Assembly (NCBI GenBank): GCA_946699065.1
Contig: CAMPDV010000937.1
Coordinates: 62,001-126,000 of the forward strand
DNA length: 64,000 bases
Source: Loxodes magnus
Taxonomy: Eukaryota > Ciliophora > Karyorelictea > Loxodida > Loxodidae
Direction of reading: 5' to 3'
Made by a program: the position numbers and the translations under genes. Shown here piece by piece: positions 57,701-64,000 of the stretch (within the stretch, counting starts at the first letter, position 1; the number at the start of each line of letters is the position of its first letter). The notes below the pieces were generated by a model that was given only the letters and a program-made list of their open reading frames with translations, searched no databases and was not told the origin of the DNA.

Positions 57701-60700
57701 GATATAGCCTCAGATAATACATAATGTGTGTGACCACTCATGGTCTTACAGGTACCTGTCTTGACGTCCCATAGTCTCACCGTATAATCTCTACTTCCCG
57801 ATACGATGAACTCTGAATCACTGGATATAGCCACAGATAATACATAATGTGTGTGACCACTCATGGTCTTACAGGTACCTGTCTTGACGTCCCATAGTCT
57901 CACCGTCTTATCTCTACTTCCCGATACGATGAACTCTGAATCACTGGATATAACCACAGCATATACATAATGTGTGTGAACACTCATGGTCTTACAGGTA
58001 CCTGTCTTGACGTTCCATAGTCTCACCGTCTAATCTACACTTCCCGATACGATGAACTCTGAATCACTGGATATAGCCACAGCATATACATAATGTGTAT
58101 GACCACTCATGGTCTTACAGGTACCTGTCTTGACGTCCCATAGTCTCACCGTCTAATCTACACTTCCCGATACGATGAACTCTGAATCACTGGATATAGC
58201 CACAGCATATACATAACTAGTGTGACCACTCATGGTCTTACAGGTACCTGTCTTGACGTCCCATAGTCTCACCGTATAATCTCTACTTCCCGATACGATG
58301 AACTCTGAATCACTGGATATAGCCACAGATAATACATAATGTGTGTGACCACTCATGGTCTTACAGGTACCTGTCTTGACGTCCCATAGTCTCACCGTAT
58401 AATCTCTACTTCCCGATACGATGAACTCTGAATCACTGGATATAGCCACAGATAATACATAATGTGTGTGACCACTCATGGTCTTACAGGTACCTGTCTT
58501 GACGTCCCATAGTCTCACCGTCTAATCTACACTTCCCGATACGATGAACTCTGAATCACTGGATATAGCCTCAGATAATACATAATGTGTGTGAACACTC
58601 ATGGTCTTACAGGTACCTGTCTTGACGTCCCATAGTCTCACCGTATAATCTCTACTTCCCGATACGATGAACTCTGAATCACTGGATATAGCCACAGATA
58701 ATACATAATGTGTGTGACCACTCATGGTCTTACAGGTACCTGTCTTGACGTCCCATAGTCTCACCGTCTTATCTCTACTTCCCGATACGATGAACTCTGA
58801 ATCACTGGATATAACCACAGATAATACATAATGTGTGTGACCACTCATGGTCTTACAGGTACCTGTCTTGACGTCCCATAGTCTCACCGTCTTATCTCTA
58901 CTTCCCGATACGATGAACTCTGAATCACTGGATATAACCACAGCATATACATAATGTGTGTGAACACTCATGGTCTTACAGGTACCTGTCTTGACGTTCC
59001 ATAGTCTCACCGTCTAATCTACACTTCCCGATACGATGAACTCTGAATCACTGGATATAACCACAGCATATACATAATGTGTGTGAACACTCATGGTCTT
59101 ACAGGTACCTGTCCTGACGTCCCATAGTCTCACCGTATAATCTAAACTTCCCGATACGATGAACTCTGAATCACTGGATATAGCCACAGATAATACACAA
59201 CTAGTGTGACCACTCATGGTCTTACAGGTACCTGTCTTGACGTCCCATAGTCTCACCGTATAATCTACACTTCCCGATACGATGAACTCTGAATCACTGG
59301 ATATAACCACAGATAATACATAATGTGTGTGACCACTCATGGTCTTACAGGTACCTGTCTTGACGTCCCATAGTCTCACCGTCTAATCTACACTTCCCGA
59401 TACGATGAACTCTGAATCACTGGATATAGCCACAGCATATACATAACTAGTGTGACCACTCATGGTCTTACAGGTACCTGTCTTGACGTCCCATAGTCTC
59501 ACCGTCTTATCATAACTACCCGATACTATGAACTCTGAATCACTGGATATAGCCACAGCATATACATAACTAGTGTGACCACTCATGGTCTTACAGGTAC
59601 CTGTCTTTACGTCCCATAGTCTCACCGTATAATCATAACTACCCGATACGATGAACTCTGAATCACTGGATATAGCCTCAGATAATACATAATGTGTGTG
59701 AACACTCATGGTCTTACAGGTACCTGTCTTGACGTCCCATAGTCTCACCGTATAATCTCTACTTCCCGATACGATGAACTCTGAATCACTGGATATAGCC
59801 ACAGATAATACATAATGTGTGTGACCACTCATGGTCTTACAGGTACCTGTCTTGACGTCCCATAGTCTCACCGTCTTATCTCTACTTCCCGATACGATGA
59901 ACTCTGAATCACTGGATATAACCACAGATAATACATAATGTGTGTGACCACTCATGGTCTTACAGGTACCTGTCTTGACGTCCCATAGTCTCACCGTCTT
60001 ATCTCTACTTCCCGATACGATGAACTCTGAATCACTGGATATAACCACAGCATATACATAATGTGTGTGAACACTCATGGTCTTACAGGTACCTGTCTTG
60101 ACGTTCCATAGTCTCACCGTCTAATCTACACTTCCCGATACGATGAACTCTGAATCACTGGATATAACCACAGCATATACATAATGTGTGTGAACACTCA
60201 TGGTCTTACAGGTACCTGTCCTGACGTCCCATAGTCTCACCGTATAATCTAAACTTCCCGATACGATGAACTCTGAATCACTGGATATAGCCACAGATAA
60301 TACACAACTAGTGTGACCACTCATGGTCTTACAGGTACCTGTCTTGACGTCCCATAGTCTCACCGTATAATCTACACTTCCCGATACGATGAACTCTGAA
60401 TCACTGGATATAACCACAGATAATACATAATGTGTGTGACCACTCATGGTCTTACAGGTACCTGTCTTGACGTCCCATAGTCTCACCGTCTAATCTACAC
60501 TTCCCGATACGATGAACTCTGAATCACTGGATATAGCCACAGCATATACATAACTAGTGTGACCACTCATGGTCTTACAGGTACCTGTCTTGACGTCCCA
60601 TAGTCTCACCGTCTTATCATAACTACCCGATACTATGAACTCTGAATCACTGGATATAGCCACAGCATATACATAACTAGTGTGACCACTCATGGTCTTA

Positions 60701-63700
60701 CAGGTACCTGTCTTTACGTCCCATAGTCTCACCGTATAATCATAACTACCCGATACGATGAACTCTGAATCACTGGATATAGCCACAGCATATACATAAT
60801 GTGTGTGACCACTCATGGTCTTACAGGTACCTGTCTTGACGTCCCATAGTCTCACCGTCTAATCTACACTTCCCGATACGATGAACTCTGAATCACTGGA
60901 TATAGCCACAGCATATACATAACTAGTGTGACCACTCATGGTCTTACAGGTACCTGTCTTGACGTCCCATAGTCTCACCGTCTTATCATAACTACCCGAT
61001 ACTATGAACTCTGAATCACTGGATATAGCCACAGCATATACATAATGTGTGTGACCACTCATGGTCTTACAGGTACCTGTCTTGACGTCCCATAGTCTCA
61101 CCGTCTAATCTACACTTCCCGATACGATGAACTCTGAATCACTGGATATAGCCACAGCATATACATAACTAGTGTGACCACTCATGGTCTTACAGGTACC
61201 TGTCTTGACGTCCCATAGTCTCACCGTCTAATCTACACTTCCCGATACGATGAACTCGGAATCACTGGATATAGCCACAGCATATACATAACTAGTGTGA
61301 CCACTCATGGTCTTACAGGTACCTGTCTTGACGTCCCATAGTCTCACCGTCTAATCTACACTTCCCGATACGATGAACTCTGAATCACTGGATATAACCA
61401 CAGCATATACATAATGTGTGTGACCACTCATGGTCTTACAGGTACCTGTCTTGACGTCCCATAGTCTCACCGTATAATCTAAACTTCCCGATACGATGAA
61501 CTCTGAATCACTGGATATAGCCACAGCATATACACAACTAGTGTGACCACTCATGGTCTTACAGGTACCTGTCTTGACGTCCCATAGTCTCACCGTATAA
61601 TCTCTACTTCCCGATACGATGAACTCTGAATCACTGGATATAGCCTCAGATAATACATAATGTGTGTGACCACTCATGGTCTTACAGGTACCTGTCTTGA
61701 AGTCCCATAGTCTCACCGTCTTATCTCTACTTCCCGATACGATGAACTCTGAATCACTGGATATAGCCACAGATAATACATAACTAGTGTGACCACTCAT
61801 GGTCTTACAGGTACCTGTCTTGACGTCCCATAGTCTCACCGTCTAATCATAACTTCCCGATACGATGAACTCTGAATCACTGGATATAACCACAGCATAT
61901 ACATAATGTGTGTGAACACTCATGGTCTTACAGGTACCTGTCTTGACGTCCCATAGTCTCACCGTATAATCTCTACTTCCCGATACGATGAACTCTGAAT
62001 CACTGGATATAGCCACAGATAATACATAATGTGTGTGACCACTCATGGTCTTACAGGTACCTGTCTTGAAGTCCCATAGTCTCACCGTCTTATCTCTACT
62101 TCCCGATACGATGAACTCTGAATCACTGGATATAGCCTCAGATAATACATAATGTGTGTGAACACTCATGGTCTTACAGGTACCTGTCTTGACGTCCCAT
62201 AGTCTCACCGTCTAATCTACACTTCCCAATACGATGAACTCTGAATCACTGGATATAGCCACAGATAATACATAATGTGTGTGACCACTCATGGTCTTAC
62301 AGGTACCTGTCTTGACGTCCCATAGTCTCACCGTCTTATCATAACTACCCGATACTATGAACTCTGAATCACTGGATATAGCCACAGCATATACATAACT
62401 AGTGTGACCACTCATGGTCTTACAGGTACCTGTCTTGACGTCCCATAGTCTCACCGTCTAATCTACACTTCCCGATACGATGAACTCTGAATCACTGGAT
62501 ATAGCCACAGCATATACATAACTAGTGTGACCACTCATGGTCTTACAGGTACCTGTCTTGACGTCCCATAGTCTCACCGTATAATCTCTACTTCCCGATA
62601 CGATGAACTCTGAATCACTGGATATAGCCACAGATAATACATAATGTGTGTGACCACTCATGGTCTTACAGGTACCTGTCTTGAAGTCCCATAGTCTCAC
62701 CGTCTTATCTCTACTTCCCGATACGATGAACTCTGAATCACTGGATATAGCCACAGATAATACATAACTAGTGTGACCACTCATGGTCTTACAGGTACCT
62801 GTCTTGACGTCCCATAGTCTCACCGTCTTATCTCTACTTCCCGATACGATGAACTCTGAATCACTGGATATAGCCACAGATAATACATAATGTGTGTGAC
62901 CACTCATGGTCTTACAGGTACCTGTCTTGACGTCCCATAGTCTCACCGTCTTATCTCTACTTCCCGATACGATGAACTCTGAATCACTGGATATAACCAC
63001 AGCATATACATAATGTGTGTGAACACTCATGGTCTTACAGGTACCTGTCTTGACGTCCCATAGTCTCACCGTCTAATCTACACTTCCCGATACGATGAAC
63101 TCTGAATCACTGGATATAGCCACAGCATATACATAACTAGTGTGACCACTCATGGTCTTACAGGTACCTGTCTTGACGTCCCATAGTCTCACCGTCTAAT
63201 CTACACTTCCCGATACGATGAACTCTGAATCACTGGATATAGCCACAGCATATACATAATGTGTGTGACCACTCATGGTCTTACAGGTACCTGTCTTGAC
63301 GTCCCATAGTCTCACCGTCTAATCTACACTTCCCGATACGATGAACTCTGAATCACTGGATATAGCCTCAGATAATACATAATGTGTGTGAACACTCATG
63401 GTCTTACAGGTACCTGTCTTGACGTCCCATAGTCTCACCGTCTAATCTACACTTCCCGATACGATGAACTCTGAATCACTGGATATAGCCTCAGATAATA
63501 CATAATGTGTGTGAACACTCATGGTCTTACAGGTACCTGTCTTGACGTCCCATAGTCTCACCGTCTTATCATAACTACCCGATACTATGAACTCTGAATC
63601 ACTGGATATAGCCACAGCATATACATAATGTGTGTGACCACTCATGGTCTTACAGGTACCTGTCTTGACGTCCCATAGTCTCACCGTCTAATCTACACTT

Positions 63701-64000
63701 CCCGATACGATGAACTCTGAATCACTGGATATAGCCACAGCATATACATAACTAGTGTGACCACTCATGGTCTTACAGGTACCTGTCTTGACGTCCCATA
63801 GTCTCACCGTCTTATCATAACTACCCGATACTATGAACTCTGAATCACTGGATATAACCACAGATAATACATAATGTGTGTGACCACTCATGGTCTTACA
63901 GGTACCTGTCTTGACGTCCCATAGTCTCACCGTCTAATCTACACTTCCCGATACGATGAACTCTGAATCACTGGATATAGCCACAGCATATACATAACTA
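54652..64000 (-). CDS. WD40 frame block 1 (about 76 units), interrupted only by TAG at position 2
   Basis: Reading leftward from the window edge, about 76 consecutive units share one frame. I see no TGA, TAA or frame-changing unit in it. Every stop is TAG at the x of D-x-TVRLW, in roughly 40 percent of its junctions by hand count, the lowest share in the window. Under the standard code the longest open pieces are 59383-60117 (six blades), and 56923-57534 and 62458-63069 (five each). If TAG is read as an amino acid, the block is open for about 3,100 codons and is 5'-incomplete at the edge. The block ends at a 125-bp unit near 54651. Blades with SVH instead of SGH (Gly19 to Val) are common here. 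This is the best place to ask whether the array is still translated. Calling it a CDS depends on a non-standard code. Otherwise it is a run of pseudogenic blades. Confidence 0.4.
54700..56920 (-). repeat. 861-bp (7-unit) higher-order repeat, about 2.6 copies
   Basis: The open stretches at 55078-55443 and 55447-55812 recur at 55939-56304 and 56308-56673 with identical translations, a shift of 861 bp. A related copy lies 2214 bp (18 units) further right at 57661-58518. The period equals seven blades, the size of one standard propeller, but neighbouring higher-order repeats of 9, 15 and 25 units argue that this is coincidence rather than a functional module. Confidence 0.8.
56923..57534 (-). CDS. 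Five-blade WD40 open stretch (203 codons)
   Basis: Five blades are open under the standard code, with position 2 as Y, K, Y, Y from right to left order approximately, and TAG at both limits. It is longer than the neighbouring three-blade stretches at 55078-55443, 55939-56304 and 58153-58518, which share most of its sequence, because one junction here carries AAG where the sister copies have TAG. It shows how a single base at position 2 decides whether adjacent cassettes are fused or separated. Confidence 0.25.
   Translation of the reverse strand: MRLWDVKTGTCKTMSGHTHYVLSVAISSDSEFIVSGSRDYTVRLWDVKTGTCKTMSGHTHYVLSVAISSDSEFIVSGSRDYTVRLWDVKTGTCKTMSGHTSYVYAVAISSDSEFIVSGSRDKTVRLWDVKTGTCKTMSGHTHYVLSVAISSDSEFIVSGSRDYTVRLWDVKTGTCKTMSGHTSYVYAVAISSDSEFIVSGSVD
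58522..59010 (-). CDS. Four-blade WD40 open stretch (162 codons)
   Basis: Four blades lie between TAG codons. The pattern of position-2 codons (K, K, Y) and of SVH and SGH blades is repeated 1107 bp to the right inside 59383-60117, where a Tyr codon replaces the left-hand TAG, so the sister copy runs on for two more blades. Confidence 0.22.
   Translation of the reverse strand: MRLWNVKTGTCKTMSVHTHYVYAVVISSDSEFIVSGSRDKTVRLWDVKTGTCKTMSGHTHYVLSVVISSDSEFIVSGSRDKTVRLWDVKTGTCKTMSGHTHYVLSVAISSDSEFIVSGSRDYTVRLWDVKTGTCKTMSVHTHYVLSEAISSDSEFIVSGSVD
58540..60760 (-). repeat. 1107-bp (9-unit) higher-order repeat, two copies
   Basis: Unit signatures from about 58540 recur 1107 bp later, to about 60760. 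For example the three-blade stretch at 59014-59379, with its unusual Leu41 and an Arg10 (DVRTG) variant, is repeated exactly at 60121-60486. The rare silent GTA-AAG spelling of Val9-Lys10 occurs at about 59606 and again at about 60713. Boundaries are approximate because flanking units are themselves about 95 percent alike. Confidence 0.8.
59383..60117 (-). CDS. Six-blade WD40 open stretch (244 codons)
   Basis: This is joint longest stretch without any stop under the standard code, bounded on both sides by TAG at unit position 2. Position 2 reads K, K, Y, Y, K through the five internal junctions, and every blade keeps W7, H20 and D1. Four of the variable sites differ between blades (HYVYAV, HYVLSV and SYVYAV forms, A/V/E at 28). 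The only near start is a GTG that is simply Val4 of TVRLW, and no ribosome-binding site or Kozak context is evident, so I do not regard its first codon as a real start. Six blades fall one short of the usual seven-bladed propeller. It lies inside the 1107-bp higher-order repeat, and its right half recurs one period to the left. Confidence 0.3.
   Translation of the reverse strand: MRLWNVKTGTCKTMSVHTHYVYAVVISSDSEFIVSGSRDKTVRLWDVKTGTCKTMSGHTHYVLSVVISSDSEFIVSGSRDKTVRLWDVKTGTCKTMSGHTHYVLSVAISSDSEFIVSGSRDYTVRLWDVKTGTCKTMSVHTHYVLSEAISSDSEFIVSGSYDYTVRLWDVKTGTCKTMSGHTSYVYAVAISSDSEFIVSGSYDKTVRLWDVKTGTCKTMSGHTSYVYAVAISSDSEFIVSGSVD
61351..61839 (-). CDS. Four-blade WD40 open stretch (162 codons)
   Basis: Four blades are read without a stop between two TAG codons at position 2. 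It has an uncommon Leu at position 41 in one junction (SGSLDYTV) and a Phe9 blade. The unit signatures resemble those at 61843-62208 and 62458-63069, suggesting local duplication of the WDF-containing blade. No independent start is visible. Confidence 0.22.
   Translation of the reverse strand: MRLWDVKTGTCKTMSGHTSYVLSVAISSDSEFIVSGSRDKTVRLWDFKTGTCKTMSGHTHYVLSEAISSDSEFIVSGSRDYTVRLWDVKTGTCKTMSGHTSCVYAVAISSDSEFIVSGSLDYTVRLWDVKTGTCKTMSGHTHYVYAVVISSDSEFIVSGSVD
62458..63069 (-). CDS. Five-blade WD40 open stretch (203 codons)
   Basis: Five consecutive blades lack a stop. Internal position-2 residues are Y, K, K, K (read 5' to 3' on the minus strand), and one blade has the Phe9 variant (WDFKTG). TAG at position 2 bounds it on both sides. 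As in every such stretch here, the apparent start is an in-blade GTG (Val4) rather than a recognisable initiator. The stretch probably belongs to the larger reading frame rather than being a gene of its own. Confidence 0.25.
   Translation of the reverse strand: MRLWDVKTGTCKTMSVHTHYVYAVVISSDSEFIVSGSRDKTVRLWDVKTGTCKTMSGHTHYVLSVAISSDSEFIVSGSRDKTVRLWDVKTGTCKTMSGHTSYVLSVAISSDSEFIVSGSRDKTVRLWDFKTGTCKTMSGHTHYVLSVAISSDSEFIVSGSRDYTVRLWDVKTGTCKTMSGHTSYVYAVAISSDSEFIVSGSVD

Larger units (their letters stand above)
1..64000 (-). repeat. WD40-encoding 123-bp tandem array (about 520 units)
   Basis: The same 123-bp unit recurs from the first to the last base with no other sequence between copies. Its minus-strand translation is a 41-residue WD40 blade: D-x-TVRLWD at unit positions 1-8, KTM at 15-17, GH at 19-20, ISSD at 29-32, FIVSGS at 35-40. 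These match the family's Trp, His and Asp landmarks. Because 123 is divisible by three, the frame is kept from unit to unit except at 20 units of 122 bp and 3 of 125 bp. Differences between units are mostly confined to positions 2, 8, 9, 12, 16, 19, 22, 23, 25, 26, 28, 38 and 41. The plus strand and the other two minus frames meet stops in every unit, so this is the only coding-derived frame. Seven blades make a typical propeller, so this would be about 74 propellers, far beyond known WD40 proteins. The array continues past both edges. Confidence 0.97.

Noticed and set aside
1-64000. More than 100 short separate genes on the minus strand, each starting with GTG (Val4 of TVRLW)
   Set aside because: Every such start is merely the first GTG after a position-2 TAG inside a blade. 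None has a start context, and lengths are set only by the spacing of TAG units. They are pieces of one repeat-derived frame. I list only the longest as open stretches, with low confidence.
1-64000. CRISPR array
   Set aside because: The repeats are contiguous with no unique spacers, the unit is 123 bp, and it encodes a WD40 blade.
1-64000. Coding on the plus strand or in another minus-strand frame
   Set aside because: A typical unit has stops in all three plus frames (TAA/TGA in the ACATAA, CGATGA and CTCTGA contexts) and a TGA at ACGG-TGA-GAC in a shifted minus frame, so none stays open for more than about one unit.
1-64000. Transposons, virus-like elements, tRNA or rRNA genes, promoters or terminators
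   Set aside because: I read through the array on both strands and saw only 123-bp unit variants. No terminal repeats, poly-A tracts, RNA gene signatures or unique spacer of any length were found.
1-64000. Karyorelict-like code in which all three stops are read as sense
   Set aside because: It would remove the TGA and TAA breaks but not the 23 frame-changing units, and TGA as Trp at Gly39 would not fit the strand. Kept only as an unlikely alternative to UAG-only reassignment.

Overview
The whole 64 kb window is one uninterrupted tandem array with no unique sequence anywhere in it. The unit is 123 bp (41 codons). Read on the minus strand, each unit encodes one WD40 repeat (one beta-propeller blade), with the hallmarks GH at unit positions 19-20, D at position 1 in the D-x-T turn, and W-D at positions 7-8 in TVRLWD. 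I estimate about 520 units: 497 of 123 bp, 20 of 122 bp and 3 of 125 bp, which sums to the window length. The array runs off both edges, so no true start, promoter, terminator, flanking gene or intron is visible. Unit numbering used below: D1 x2 T3 V4 R5 L6 W7 D8 V9 K10 T11 G12 ... G19 H20 T21 S22 ... I29 S30 S31 D32 S33 E34 F35 I36 V37 S38 G39 S40 x41.

Organism: it cannot be named from this sequence. GC is about 45 percent (hand count on a typical unit). Near-identical WD40 repeats with concerted evolution are known from fungal NLR-like proteins and from various protists, and also from cyanobacteria and planctomycetes. An array of this size points to a eukaryote, possibly a protist, but that is inference.

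The coding frame is clearly derived from a WD40 gene, yet it is broken under the standard code. About 60 percent of units carry TAG, almost always at one codon (position 2), where the other units have AAG/AAA (Lys), TAT (Tyr) or AAT/AAC (Asn). Rarer lesions are TGA in place of Gly39 (about 20 copies, all between 20.0 and 39.7 kb), TAG in place of Glu34 (5 copies), TAG in place of Trp7 (one) and TAA in place of Ser33 (one). Twenty 122-bp units and three 125-bp units change the frame and divide the minus strand into 24 frame blocks. If TAG were read as an amino acid (Gln would give the canonical DQTVRLWD), the rightmost block would be open for about 3,100 codons up to the window edge.

Layout, left to right: 1-11.5 kb is rich in 122-bp units and holds a 1.84-kb tandem duplication plus a distant copy. 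11.5-19 kb is mixed. 19-25 kb holds a 3074-bp higher-order repeat. 25-34 kb is the most TAG- and TGA-laden part and has a second, separate 3074-bp higher-order repeat. 34-43 kb is a long single-frame block with a 369-bp trimer repeat. 43-45 kb has a 246-bp dimer repeat. 45-54.6 kb holds the three 125-bp units. 54.7-64 kb is the cleanest part, with 861-bp and 1107-bp higher-order repeats and the fewest stops. The array is either a satellite-like pseudogenic expansion of a WD40 gene, a silent library of blade cassettes, or part of a very large gene in an organism with a reassigned UAG codon.
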